Source of the DNA: Cordylochernes scorpioides
Lineage: Eukaryota; Arthropoda; Arachnida; Pseudoscorpiones; Chernetidae
Direction: 5' to 3'
Assembly: GCA_030710605.1 (NCBI GenBank)
Contig: CP092868.1
Location: forward strand, 28,716,011 to 28,780,010
Length of the DNA stretch: 64,000 nt
Below, in pieces: positions 22,703 to 33,239 of the stretch. Both the position numbers and the translations under genes were made by a program. Position 1 is the first letter of the stretch. Every line of letters begins with the position of its first letter. Under the pieces are notes generated by a model. The model made no database searches. It had not been told where the DNA came from and was given only the letters and a program-made list of their open reading frames with translations.

Positions 22703-23806
22703 CACTCATGAATAAAACATAAGGAAGTTGAAAGTCTTTGATGTCACCGGTTATCTAATTTTTTTAAGGAGACAGAGTCAATTTTATTCACACTTAGTTA
22801 TCTCTTGGTCTTTACTAAAGGTCACAGTAATATCTTTCAGAGTTATTGTGTGAATCCCGATATACATGCTAAAAAGTACAACTTCCTTAAGTTTTGTTCA
22901 CACTTGGTTATCTCGTGTATCTTCACTAAAGGTCACTGTGTATAAAATATCTTTCAGAGTTATTGTCTGAATCCCGATATACATGGTAAAAGATACAACT
23001 ACTTTAAGTTTTGTTCACACTTGGTTATCTCGTGTGTCTTCAATAAAGGTCACTGTAATATCTTTCAGAGTAATTGTCTGAATCCCGATATACATGTTAA
23101 ATGTTACTACTTCCTTAAGTTTTGTTCACACTTGGTTATCTCGTATATCTTCACTAAAGGTCACTGTGTATAAAATATCTTTCAGAGTTATTGTCTGAAT
23201 CCAGATATACATGGTAAAAGGTACAATTACTTTAAGTTTTGTTCACACTTGGTTATCTCGTGTGTCTTCACTAAAGGTCACTGTGTATAAAATATCTTTC
23301 AGAGTTATTGTCTGAATCCCGATATACATGCTAAAAGGTACATCTTCCTTAAGTTTTGTTCACACTTGGTTATCTTGTGTATCTTCAATTAATGTCACCG
23401 TAATATCTTTCAGAGTTATTGTCTGAATCCCGATATACATGCTAAAAGGTATAACTTCTTAAGTTTTGTTCACACTTGGTTATCTAGTGTGTCTTCAATA
23501 AAGGTCACTGTAATATCTTTCAGAGTTATTGTATGAATCCCGATATACATGCTAAAAGGTATAACTTCCTTAAGTTTTGTTCACACTGGGTTATCTCGTG
23601 TGTCTTCAATAAAGGTTACTGTAATATCTTTCAGAGTTATTGTCTGAATCCCGATATACATGCTAAAAGGTACATCTTCCTTAAGTTTTGTTCACACTTG
23701 GTTATCTTGTGTATCTTCAATTAATGTCACTGTTATATCTTTCAGAGTTATTGTCTAAATCCCGATATACATGCTAAAAGGTACAACAACTTCCTTAAGT
23801 TTTGTC
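22703..23806. mobile_element. Family G TA element expanded to about nine units
   Basis: Left end CACTCATGAATAAAACATAAG preceded by TA (22701-22702). TTCACACTTGGTTATCT recurs at about 22786, 22896, 23010, 23124, 23237, 23356, 23467, 23579 and 23690 (110-119 bp). The right end is a decayed TIR (CTTCCTTAAGTTTTGTCAT). Each unit ends with TACAACTTCCTTAAGTTTTG, the inner part of the element end. Confidence 0.85.
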
Positions 23807-24109
23807 ATTCTATATCTTTTTAAAAATTCATATATAATAAACTAGTCGCAATATTTAAAAGTAACTCGCTTTAAGAAAATGACAAAATAGTTTCGGTGTT
23901 ATGCATAATTAATATTCCAATATACAATATATATCTCAGGAAACTTCAATTTATTCTACAATATCCTCATACAAATGGATCTCTTTTAAAATGCATGAAG
24001 TAAAGAATTTTCCATCTTACTTTTAAAAATATAATATCTGGACAGAATTTATTACATGTAACAATTTGGGTCAAATCTCATTATTTATTTATAATATTGG
24101 TTAGAGAGT

Positions 24110-25310
24110 TACAATTTGGATTATAGATTAGAAACACAAGATAATAATATCAAATCCAAACCAAATCCTTATTGGATTTGAGTCTTTATATCAATATATA
24201 TTTTGTATTGGTAATATTGGTTAGTAAAAACTTGAATTAATTAGAAAAACATGGAAATAATACAAATTCAAATCCACATTGGATTAGGTCTTATTATAAA
24301 CCTTGTATTCATAATATTGATTAGGTGTTCAATTTAGATTATAGATTAGAAACACAAGGTAATAATACCAAATCCACATTGTATTAGGTCTTATTATATA
24401 CCTTGTATTCATAATATTTATTAGGTGTTTAATTTGGATTATAGATTAGAAAAAAAGGTAATAATACCAAATCCAAAATACACATTGGATATAGTCTTAT
24501 TATAAACCTTGTATTTATAATATTGATTAGGTGTTTAATTTGGATTATAGATTAGAAAAACAAGGTAATAATACCAAATCCACATTGTATTAGGTCTTAT
24601 TATAAACCTTGTATTCATAATATTGATTAGGTGTTCAATTTGGATTATAGAATTGAAACACAAGGCAATAATACCAAATCCACATTGGATATAGTCTTAT
24701 TATATACCTTGTATTCTTAATATTGATTAGGTGTTCAATTTGGATTATAGATTAGAAACACAAGGTAATAATACCAAGTCCACATTGGAGTTAGGTCTTA
24801 TTATATACCTTGTATTCTTAATATTGATTAGGTGTTCAATTTGGATTATAGATTAGAAAAACAAGGTAATAATACCAAATCCACATTGTATTAGGTCTTA
24901 TTATATTCCTTGTATTCATAATATGGATTAGGTGTTTAATTTGGATTATAGATTAGAAACACAAGGTAATAATACCATATCCAAAATCCACATTGGATAT
25001 AGTCTTATTATAAACCTTGTATTCATAATATGGATTAGGTGTTTAATATGGATTATAGATTAGAAACACAAGGTAATAATACCAAATCCAAAATACACAT
25101 TGGATATAGTCTTATTATAAACCTTGTATTCATAATATGGATTAGGTGTTTAATTTGGATTATAGATTAGAAACACAAGGTAATAATACCAAATCCAAAA
25201 TCCACATTGGATATAGTCTTATTATAAACCTTGTATTCATAATATGGATTAGGTGTTTAATTTGGATTATAGATTATAAAAACAAGGTAATAATACCAAA
25301 TCCAAATTCT
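24110..25310. repeat. Satellite, 100-107-bp unit, about eleven copies
   Basis: GTATTCATAATAT (or close variants) occurs at 24304, 24405, 24511, 24611, 24711, 24812, 24912, 25019, 25126 and 25233. Units alternate between 100-101 and 106-107 bp, the longer class carrying an extra CCAAAAT. The unit block ACAAGGTAATAATACCAAATCC matches the end of the hammerhead foldback at 52386-52735 (ACAAGGTAATAAGACCAAATCC). The array stops at 25311 against a family F fragment. Confidence 0.9.
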
Positions 25311-25640
25311 ACATGGCTTGGCTCATCAGTAAGGTCTGTAAAGATAATATTCGATGTATTTTTGAAAAGATAAATATTGCCAGTAAATTCATTTGTTACA
25401 AATATAATGATAGTTGTCTATAGAAAATAATTGATATCGCATCTAGAGCATTTAATAGGAATTTGTTAAAGTTCATACAATTCATTTTAAATTTTCGAAA
25501 AAAAGTACAAAAAAGATTGAAATTGTACTGGGATTAGGTTGATAAATTAAGAATATAATTGATATTTATTCCGATAGATGGCGCAAGCCATCAGCAACCT
25601 TCAGTTATACAGTCCAAGATGTATTTTTCTCATTTTAAAT
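25311..25640. repeat. Fragments of family F and family B elements
   Basis: 25315-25395 matches the GGCTTGGCTCATCAGTAAGG and GTAAAGATAATATTCGATG parts of family F. 25560-25610 matches family B (TTCCGATAGATGGCGCAAGC). Confidence 0.6.
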
Positions 25641-27100
25641 AATTTTGTTTTCAGATAGGTCCATCAAATATTGTAAAAATTAATAGAAGTTTTAAAAATA
25701 GTTTAACACTATTTTTATCTTACGAATGTTAACTATGCTTATAAAAAACCAAAGAATAACAATAATTTGCTTTTAAAATTACAAATAGAAAAGGAAATGT
25801 TTATTCTTTCTAATTATATCAATTTTTAGAAAATAGATAATTAAATTTACTAAATAAAATGTATGAAGTTTTTGTTGGTTAAATTTGACCCCAGAATTAA
25901 CTTGTTATTCGACACCTTTCTTTCTAAAAGTTCTTTTCTTTCAGAAGTTTTAAAATAAAATTCTATTTTTAGAAATAAGTTTTATTTAAAAAAGGATAAA
26001 GCATAGGTGTTTTTATAATTGTATATCTTTACTATTAATATATAATTATCTTTATTTATTTACCAGTTACAAACAAGACACGCTATATCCGATCTGGATA
26101 ATTGCGCGTGAAACTATTTACAATAATTCATATTGTAGTAGAGTAGGTAACAGAATTATCAAAAATAAAATAAACAATTAAGAAAAAGAGCATTAAATAA
26201 ACATATACATTAAACAAATAAGCAACAACATAAGCAAATAGAAGAAATCTCAAGGTAGTTATTTACAATATGTTAAGCAATGATGGAAGTTGATTTAATG
26301 AAGTTATCTGTAATAATTAGTATCGTGGAGAGAGAAAGTTGATCAAGTTGAGTTATTTACAATAAGTTATATTCTAAAGTAACTTATTAATTATTTACTT
26401 TGATGTAAATCAAGTCGCATAGTAGTAAAGTTCCTCAAGCTGCATGAAGCTGTTAAAATAAAAAGTCTGCAGAACCTATTAAATTTCGTATATCTTTCCC
26501 TAGTATAAACTATTTGACCCAGGTAGGTTCTTTCCATCTTGCTCTGCTGTCTTAGGTTTGATATATAATTATCTAGATGGTCCCGTGATATCATAGAGTG
26601 GGTTATATTCATTTCTCTTATAGACGACAATGAAGTTTATTTCTACATCTCATCTCTTGCCATCCTTTCCCATCCGTGGGATCTTCCCATCTCACTAATG
26701 GTCATATCATATATGTTTGATCTGAATTCTATTATGTTCCTATTATAGGAATAACACAAAATTAAAATATTTTATTTATAAACCAATATTCATAAGCGCA
26801 GAGATTTGATTTCTAACTACAGTGTAAATTATAAATAAAATACAATTCGCTGAGGAAAGATTTTCTTTTTTTTTTATCACGATAATATAAGTTTTCTGGT
26901 GTAACAACCTTTCGACGGGTATGTAATTTCGATACTGACACTAATAAATTAAACAAATCCATATATATATATTATAGAAAAATGTTATTTATTTTAAAAT
27001 TATAATATATAGAAAATAATGTTGTGGCTTTTTAAAAACTTTTAAATTTTGTAAATTGTAATTTTTGACTCTTACGATTCAACATTTTGCCGATCTCTGA
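25641..27100. other. AT-rich DNA, no gene recognised
   Basis: No repeat ends recognised. A 79-residue minus frame at 26391-26630 has no recognisable motif and I do not call it a gene. Confidence 0.4.
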
Positions 27101-27580
27101 ATTAGCCTACCCTTTAGTAGTAGAAGGACTTTCCTGTCATATATAGAAAGGTCATCGAACTTCTCCTGGGACCAGAAGAAATTTTGGGCGTCTAGCTGAA
27201 GCAGAATTCTGGGCGTAGACACGCTTTACGTGAGAGTAAGATTGAGAAAATTCCAGCCAAGTCTCGGTAATTGCAGATCTCAAATCAATAGCTTTCGGAT
27301 CAATACATTCCTATAAAAATGGTCCTCGACGTTGTGTGTGAAGAACGACTAACCATTACGTCATCTATTTCAACCAATCAGAGGGATGGCTTCCATTTTA
27401 TTACCTACGTCATAACAATGAGGTAAGATGGTCACGTGGGTCATAAAATGATTTCATCAAGTGACCTTATTGGTCAGTGACCTGCAATCCTTAACAACTG
27501 TCTCTCTCTATCTCTACTCTCTATTTTATATACCGAGTTTCACAATTGAAGTACACGTTTAACTGCTACTGAATCTACTA
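27100..27580. promoter_or_regulatory. GC-richer segment with clustered promoter-like words
   Basis: Within about 170 bp there are a TATA-like TATAAAAA (27313), two CRE-like TACGTCA (about 27357 and 27406), CCAATCAG (about 27376), an inverted CCAAT (ATTGGTCAG, about 27468), an E-box CACGTG (about 27434) and a second TATA-like TTTTATATA (27532). No transcript or downstream host ORF is visible, so it may be an old LTR or a chance cluster. Confidence 0.25.
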
Positions 27581-27589
27581 TTGTAAGTA

Positions 27590-27663
27590 GGGTCAGTGGG
27601 CGAGTGGTCTAAACTGTTGGTTTTCTATCACTACCACCCGGGTTCGAATCCCGCAATGGGAAC
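27590..27663 (+). repeat. tRNA-like SINE head
   Basis: A-box-like GTGGGCGAGTGG and B-box GGGTTCGAATCCC are spaced as in a tRNA. The sequence aligns with the head of the SINE at 43061. The acceptor ends do not pair well and the SINE body is missing or too diverged, so it is a relic rather than a tRNA gene. Confidence 0.6.
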
Positions 27664-27909
27664 TTTTTAAATTTAAAAATGCAACAAAAACCATTTTAAA
27701 GACACTTTTGTCTTACAAGGGGATTCCCCTAAAAGGTTATATATGTACATGAGTGAGGAGGAAAATCAATTTAGAGGGGAGGGGGAGCAATCAGCCATTG
27801 TCTGTGGAGTTGAGCACTTCTTCCCTCATTTTATCAATCGCCTTGAATTATTTTAAAATATTTATAAACAAATGTTCTATCCAGTAGGTGAGTAATAAAA
27901 ATGTATATA

Positions 27910-29212
27910 CAGGGTGTACCAGGTAAATTGGGACTAACTTTGACAGTCCATAAAACAAAAACTACTTGAGATTAAAAACTTGTTTTTTTTTCATTATGTA
28001 GCCATATTAATGTGAAATGCAACAGTACATGTGTGCGCAGTGTAGTGATGAAGAGTAACCGAGAATTTGAAAATCGAGCTGCCATCATCGTTGCTCTGCG
28101 CGCCGGAAGGAGCCCCAAAGAGATAGTGGATTTTCTTAAGTTGCCCAAAACCACTATTTATCGTGTCAAGAAGCAGTTTGATGAGGCCGACAGTAACAAA
28201 GAGGGGATAGCTACAAGGAAAAAGCACTCGCGTCGATCGGACAGGGTAAGAGGCGAAGAATTTGTCAAAAATGTCAAGGAGAAGATAAATGGAAACCCTG
28301 GGAAGAGCATGAGGGCCATAGCCAAGGAAATGGACGTTGGCTCTATGACAATTGTCAGAACTATCCATGAGGACCTTGGTCTCAAGTCTTATGCCCTTCG
28401 GAAAGGTCAGTTGCTGACTGAGAATATGAAGAATAACAGAAAAGGAAAGGCTGCTGCCCTCCTCAACAACCTGAAACACGACTCTTTTGGCATGCTAAGG
28501 TTCTTCTCTGACGAAAAGAACTTTGACGTGGACCAAAAGGTAAATCCCAGGAATGATCGCTGGATCTGTAAAGACCCCTCAGAGATACCTGTCGTGATGC
28601 ACACGAAATTTCCTGCCTCCGTAATGGTCCTTGGCGTTATCAGCAGTGAAGGTGATGTCATGCCTCCCCATTTCTTTGAGAAGGGCCTTAGGATGAACGC
28701 TGACACCTACATCAATGTTCTGGAGACCGTTCTGAAGCCTTGGATGGACATGGTGGCCGCAGGAAGGAAGTATGTCTTCCAACAGGACTCAGCTCCAGCC
28801 CATAAGGCAAAAAAGACACAATCGTGGCTGACACTTAACGTCCCTAGTCACTGGGGTCCTGATATTTGGCCCCCTAATTCTCCAGATTGCAATCCCCTCG
28901 ACTACTATGTATGGGGCGTTGTTGAGAGAGATGTCAACAAAGCTCCTCATACCACCATCCAGTCTGTCAAGAAAGCAGTTCACACGGTGATGACCCAAAT
29001 GGACAAGGTCATCGTCGCCAAGGCCTGTGCTTCATTCCGCACTCGCCTCGAGACTGTTGTAGCTAATAATAGAAACTACATTGAATAAATAAAAGCTATA
29101 TCCTTTTATCTACTACTGTGTCAAATTTCATTCGGATATTTTAATTTTTACTTGCAAAAAATTTCAGTTGAAATACCATTGTTGAAATTCCCAATTTACC
29201 TGGTACACCCTG
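27910..29212 (+). mobile_element. Complete Tc1/mariner-type transposon, 1303 bp
   Basis: The ends are perfect 24-bp inverted repeats beginning CAGGGTGTACCAGG, flanked by TA at 27908-27909 and 29213-29214. It holds one uninterrupted transposase ORF and an AATAAA signal at 29084-29093. Intact ends plus an intact ORF mark this as the youngest autonomous element in the window. Confidence 0.95.
28048..29088 (+). CDS. DD37D Tc1/mariner-superfamily transposase, 346 aa
   Basis: Cut-and-paste transposase acting in the nucleus on the 24-bp inverted ends that flank it. I chose the ATG at 28048; the frame is open a little further upstream but has no ATG there. Residues about 5-45 and 85-125 form two helix-turn-helix-type DNA-binding segments (RSPKEIVDFLKLPKTTIYRV and MRAIAKEMDVGSMTIVRTI). 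The DDE/D catalytic triad is visible: D155 in FFSDEKNF, D247 in FQQDSAPAH, D285 in SPDCNPLDYYVWG. Exactly 37 residues lie between the last two, as in the DD37D (maT-like) group rather than classic DD34D mariner. Length is normal for the superfamily. No stop, frameshift or missing catalytic residue. Codon use is much more GC-rich than the surroundings, which fits recent arrival, possibly by horizontal transfer (inference). Confidence 0.93.
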   Translation: MKSNREFENRAAIIVALRAGRSPKEIVDFLKLPKTTIYRVKKQFDEADSNKEGIATRKKHSRRSDRVRGEEFVKNVKEKINGNPGKSMRAIAKEMDVGSMTIVRTIHEDLGLKSYALRKGQLLTENMKNNRKGKAAALLNNLKHDSFGMLRFFSDEKNFDVDQKVNPRNDRWICKDPSEIPVVMHTKFPASVMVLGVISSEGDVMPPHFFEKGLRMNADTYINVLETVLKPWMDMVAAGRKYVFQQDSAPAHKAKKTQSWLTLNVPSHWGPDIWPPNSPDCNPLDYYVWGVVERDVNKAPHTTIQSVKKAVHTVMTQMDKVIVAKACASFRTRLETVVANNRNYIE

Positions 29213-29299
29213 TATATGTTGTTCATTATAGTGAGTTAGCCCCGAAATTTCGTGAATTTCCAGTCTCTTTTCCTGTAGAAATGGGCAATGGAATAGAAT

Positions 29300-29450
29300 T
29301 TAAAAATGCTCCAAAAGTCCCAGATTTTTGCAAAGGTCCGTTAGGTTGGTCAACTATTGATGAAATAAGCCCTTCCACTATTTTCCATTGCAGTAAAGAA
29401 AGTGAAATGTTTGTTTTATGTGTAAAATAAAACACTCGTGTTTAATAATT
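29300..29450 (+). repeat. Decayed family E-like arm
   Basis: TTGGTCAACTATTGATGAAATAAGCCC ... CCATTGCAGTAAAGAAAGTG parallels the CTGATGAGCC...CATTGCAGTAAGGGCAGT order of families A and E with many changes. Confidence 0.5.
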
Positions 29451-29465
29451 TCTTATATATTATAA

Positions 29466-29870
29466 ATAGAAAAATGAGATTTCTGTTGATTTTTGATCAT
29501 CTTGTGGATTATGCTCTGTTAATACAGTCGTGGTTAAAATCTTGAAAGTATATACTAAAAATAGTTTTGATCAGTAATTGCTTTAATTGAATTAAAGGAA
29601 TATATAAAAAAATATATATACATTGATTAAAGTACTGCCTGGCTTAAGGCGAATAGAATAAGGAAAAACAAAAAATTATTTACATAATGTACAAAGGTTT
29701 TGAGCCGGCCATCGGGAAAAAACAAAAATGAGTTTTTATAGGGTAAGCGCGACCTCTGGCGGTCGATTTAACAGGGTATTTGTATCTATGAAATATAATT
29801 TTAAATAAAATTATATTTTTATAATATATATAGATGGCGTGATTTTGTCTTTTAATTAGTTACGATCAAC
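29466..29870. repeat. Family I dispersed repeat
   Basis: Landmarks in order: CAGTCGTGGTTAAAAT, CTGCCTGGCTTAAGGCGAAT, TTGAGCCGGCCATCGGG, CGACCTCTGGCGGTCGATTT. Copies with the same order are at 53010-53350, 53655-54020 and 59840-60230, and a minus fragment at 45620-45720. The left end carries (in this copy) a TATTATAAATAGAAAAATGAG flank. No ORF; element class unknown. Confidence 0.7.
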
Positions 29871-30009
29871 CAAATATATATATATAAACAGATATATAAC
29901 TCTTAATAAGGAGATATCGTCACATAATTAATTATAAAATGGGTCATTAATTTTTTTTTCTCTCTCTCTCTCTTACTCTAGTAGACTTTATTAAAAAAAC
30001 ACAAATTTT

Positions 30010-30115
30010 AAGATTAATACTTTAAAAGTAAACCATAAACATGAATTTTATTGATTAAGCAAAATTCAAATTGAGGCAATTAATAGTTGCTTATTTTTCA
30101 ATATTGATTTCTGAC
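30010..30115 (-). repeat. Single inverted monomer of the 82-bp array
   Basis: ATTAATACTTTAAAAGTAAACCATAAACATG is the reverse complement of the unit repeated at 31845-32330. Confidence 0.65.
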
Positions 30116-30260
30116 AATTATCAAAGATGTTGATGTACTAGAAAATTTGGTAATGGTATTTCTAAGAGATTGATTTACATAGATATCTTCGAAAATATAT
30201 TTATTTAGATTTTAATTTTTTGTTGCCTAGTACTTCACTTATAGATAAGTAAAACTAAAA

Positions 30261-30439
30261 ATGGCATATCCTGACTAGGAGTACATGTGCTTTACAGAAT
30301 GCAGAGAGCCATCTGGTGGAACAGAAATCAACTAAACATTGATTTAGCCTTTTCCCTGATATTTGGCCTGATATTCTGTTCCACTAGATGGCGCTCTGCT
30401 TTCTGTAAAGCACATGTGCTCCTGGTCAGGATATGCCAT
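30261..30439. repeat. Family C foldback, complete
   Basis: Arms 30261-30326 and 30375-30439 start ATGGCATATCCTGAC and end with its complement; each has the AGCACATGTGCTT-like block and the CTAGATGGCGCTCTG word. The loop contains AACTAAACATTGATTTAG. This copy lost the central hammerhead retained at 54064-54105. Confidence 0.8.
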
Positions 30440-30500
30440 TTTTATTTTTAATATCAACACCTGACCTTTTTATTTTATGTTTCTATTATTTTTTCATATA

Positions 30501-30840
30501 CAGTGGACCCTCGGTTTACGAGCACCTTGGAGTACGAGCTTTTCGCAGTACGAGCAAATTTTTTTGAAAATTTTACCTCGGATTACGAGTGAAATTTCGC
30601 ATTACGAGCAACTCGTGATGGTTGCCCGTAATCGTGATGGATGAAAATTCACTGGGATCCCTCCCTTCAGATCAGATTCGGGAAATATGTAAACTGTGGG
30701 AAACTGTGCAATTGTTCGTAGCAAGAAGAATTGCCCGAGTTTCAATTATTAAAAATAAGAAATTAGTTTCGCACTACGAGCGTTTTGGAGTACGAGCATG
30801 GCTCTGGAACGGATTATGCTCGCAAATCGAGGGTCCACTG
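30501..30840. mobile_element. Tigger/pogo-like MITE, 340 bp
   Basis: TIRs CAGTGGACCCTCGGTTTACG and the near-exact complement at 30840, flanked by TA. Repeated TACGAGCA/TTACGAG words fill both subterminal regions. The central part encodes a piece resembling a transposase C-terminus (see 30622-30760). Confidence 0.88.
30622..30770 (+). pseudogene. Possible Tigger-like transposase C-terminal scrap
   Basis: Inside the MITE the plus frame reads SDQIREICKLWETVQLFVARR. Tigger/jerky-type transposases often have a similar EI..MW..VQ.FVE segment near their C-terminus. That would make this MITE an internal-deletion derivative of an autonomous Tigger-like element. The match is short and by eye, so treat it as a suggestion. 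Confidence 0.45.
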
Positions 30841-30879
30841 TATATCAATATTATTTAGATGAAATATATACTGGGTTTT

Positions 30880-31050
30880 ATAACCTTAGTCTACCATGAG
30901 AGACCATAACGTGAACAATGGTTAAAACTGGTCTCTCCAGGAAATTACCTCTCATTACAGAATCTGTTCATTTGAAAGACTCATCATGACCTGGTCATAC
31001 CTGACAAACTCTGATAGAGACCACCTCCGGGAGAGACCAGATTTAACAAT
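30880..31050. repeat. Interrupted repeat with GAGAGACC words
   Basis: Holds CTGGTCTCTCC and GAGAGACCAG in opposed orientation. The sequence continues after the PLE insertion at 31608, so 30880-31063 and 31608-31640 were once contiguous. Confidence 0.5.
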
Positions 31051-31140
31051 GTTTTCAGGCTATAAAGTAGGTTGAAATCCTCTGAAGAATATAAGTAATA
31101 GAATCAAAGCATGCGAGGATGCGTATCTTATAAGTTTTAA

Positions 31141-31183
31141 TGAAGGCGAGCTTTCGGGCTAATAACCCTTCTTCAGGACATCA
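31141..31183 (-). ncRNA. Type I hammerhead ribozyme motif (PLE copy)
   Basis: Minus strand: CTGAAGA (31170-31176), stem II GGGU/GCCC closing loop UAUUA, GAAA (31152-31155), then AGCU as a palindromic stem III and cleavage base C (31148). Five of seven positions of stem I pair (31141-31147 with 31177-31183). Palindromic stem III implies action as a dimer, as described for PLE hammerheads. Confidence 0.7.
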
Positions 31184-31424
31184 TATCTGACTGATCTTGC
31201 ATCTTATATACATATCCATATTGACAAAAATCAGCTTATATACAAAAAACAAACGTATCAGCCAATCAGTTAGAAAAGTAATAGCGAGAAATAACCGCGT
31301 GTCCCGAGCATATCAAGTAGGAAAAACACAAGAGACTTCACGATTAAGCCACGATACAGTTTAAGGCTGCATGAGTAAAATTAATCCAAAATAATACGTG
31401 CAGGCAATGGTCTCCTAAGGTACG

Positions 31425-31594
31425 CTATGGCAATATTGCTTTGTATATGTCAGGGATTTCTATATGTCTATTAATACTGTTATGTCTTAAAGAGAGCAAC
31501 GCCTCGACGACCAATCTTTTGTATTTGCTCTTGATATCTGAGTAATATGCCTGTGGATGAGAGGTATCAAAAGAATGTCCTGTCTGTTGGATGT
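31425..31594 (-). pseudogene. PLE GIY-YIG endonuclease C-terminal fragment
   Basis: The minus frame reads HIQQTGHSFDTSHPQAYYSD then YKRLVVEALLSLRHNSINRH then IEIPDIYKAILP and a TAG stop at 31425-31427. Penelope-like ORFs end in a GIY-YIG domain with a conserved H..xxxH.(F/I)D...K.L......Y.KRL..EAL.I....N.(I/L)N pattern, which this follows. Only about 56 residues survive. Reverse transcriptase and the catalytic GIY-YIG motif are missing because of 5' truncation. Identification is by motif pattern, not database search. Confidence 0.65.
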
Positions 31595-31844
31595 GTTTTC
31601 AGGCTATGTTATCTCATAGGAGACTAAGTTTATAAGAACCAGTATGAATTTAAACAAAATAACTCTTATCTATATGAAACACTAGGGAACAAAATAGTGA
31701 AATCTAAATAAATGTATTTATAAATATATCTAGGTAAATCAATCTTAGAAATGCCTTTACAAATTTTCATCTACATCAGTATCTCTTTTATAATTTTTAA
31801 AAATTAAATTTCGAACAATAAACAACCATTATTTACCAAGTTAT

Positions 31845-32330
31845 TTTGCCTAATCAATGAAATAACATGTTTGTGGTTTACTTTTAAAGTATTAATATTA
31901 AAAATAACCATTAATTGCCTAAATTTATTGCCTAATCAATAAAATAACATGTTTATGGTTTACTTTTAAAGTATTAATATTAAAAATAACCATTAATTGC
32001 CCAAATTTATTGCTTAATCAATAGAATAACATGTTTATGGTTTACCTTTAAAGTATTAATATTAAAAATAACCATTAATTGCCTAAATTTATTGCCTAAT
32101 CAATAAAATAACATGTTTATGGTTTATTTTTAAAGTATTAATATTGAAAATAACCATTAATTGCCTTAATTTATTGTTTAATCAATGAAATAACATGTTT
32201 GTGGTTTACTTTCAAAGTATTAATATTAAAAATAACCATTAATTGCCCAAATTTATTGCTTAATCAATAATATATGTTTATCGTTTACTTTTAAAGTATT
32301 AATATTGAAAATTGTTTTTTTAAATAAAGG
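31845..32330. repeat. Tandem array, about 82-bp unit, six copies
   Basis: ATAACATGTTTATGGTTTAC recurs at about 31862, 31944, 32024, 32108 and 32190, with a decayed last unit. Very AT-rich. A lone inverted unit is at 30010-30115. Confidence 0.85.
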
Positions 32331-32424
32331 TTACTAGATAATTGACAATTTAAAAAGGTTTTTTGTCATATAGTCAACAGCATAAAGAGAGTTTAAAACC
32401 AGAATAAAAGAAAGAAAAATATTT

Positions 32425-32500
32425 AACAAACGAAGCCTTCTCCGAAGAGACGTCTGGATCCTATCAGGAGCCTAAAGCCGCCTTAAAAGCTACTAGAGTA
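32425..32500 (-). repeat. Module shared with 46165-46225
   Basis: Minus strand reads GGCGGCTTTAGGCTCCTGAT ... AGACGTCTCTTCGGAGAAGG then CTTCGTTTGTT. The counterpart at 46165-46225 lies directly after the stop of the ORF at 46200-46484, so both look like the end of one multicopy ORF and its 3' flank. Confidence 0.5.
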
Positions 32501-33235
32501 TAAAATAGAGAAAAAAAAGAAAATTGATTGACCCATTTCATTATAAATTATTTTGACAATCGTCTTATATGGGAGACTCTACTATATATAGAACGTCGAA
32601 TAAGAAATATCTAAAAACATTTTCAACCAACAATTCTCAGTAAACTACGAATTTTAAATTTTTATTTTCACAATTTTACCATTGTTTTATTTAAAAAAGA
32701 GATTTTCTTTTAATAGAAACCTCACACTAATTTGTGTAATTAACTTAATTGTTTATTCTAACTAACATTTCACAGTTGTTTTTCTATATATCACTGTTAA
32801 TTATTATTCTTTTTACAGGTGTAACATCTGTAGATAGAACTCAAAATTCTCTTGTTATTATTTAATTAACCTTCTTTTGATTAAAACTTTAGGAATTTCT
32901 GTGTCTCTAATTACTTTGGCATATTCTTTTAAAAAAACAACAGAGAAAATGTAAATATTTTAAAATGTAAAAGGTGATATTCTGTTTATTATGTTGAATC
33001 GTTTTTGTTTATTCGTAGGCGGTTGTTTTTATGAATAGCTGTTTCTGTGATAAAGAATTTTAGTTTTGTATACCATCTATGACCATAATTATATAACTTA
33101 TAGACAAAAGATTTGCGAATAATTTATTTTTTATTAATTAAAACTATTTGTGTAAATATTTTCGTTTGATTTATTTAATTGGAAATAGAATTTAATTCGA
33201 TGAATAATTGAGTTAATCAAAAATATTCTTGTTAA
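32501..33235. other. AT-rich DNA, nothing recognised
   Basis: No structure recognised. Confidence 0.4.
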
Positions 33236-33239
33236 CAAA

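Larger units (their letters stand above)
31064..31594 (-). mobile_element. 5'-truncated Penelope-like element copy, 13-bp TSD
   Basis: GTTTTCAGGCTAT is duplicated at 31051-31063 and 31595-31607. On the minus strand the insert begins within a GIY-YIG-like C-terminal frame, then about 250 bp of non-coding sequence, then a hammerhead motif, then the 3' end near 31064. 5' truncation with a TSD is the expected product of target-primed insertion. This is the only copy here that joins PLE coding sequence to a ribozyme. Confidence 0.75.

Noticed and set aside
26391-26630. 79-codon minus frame with moderate composition
   Set aside because: No recognisable domain, splice site or homologous copy in the window; kept only as a note.
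27590-27663. Possible functional tRNA gene
   Set aside because: Acceptor ends do not pair, and the sequence aligns with SINE heads elsewhere in the window.
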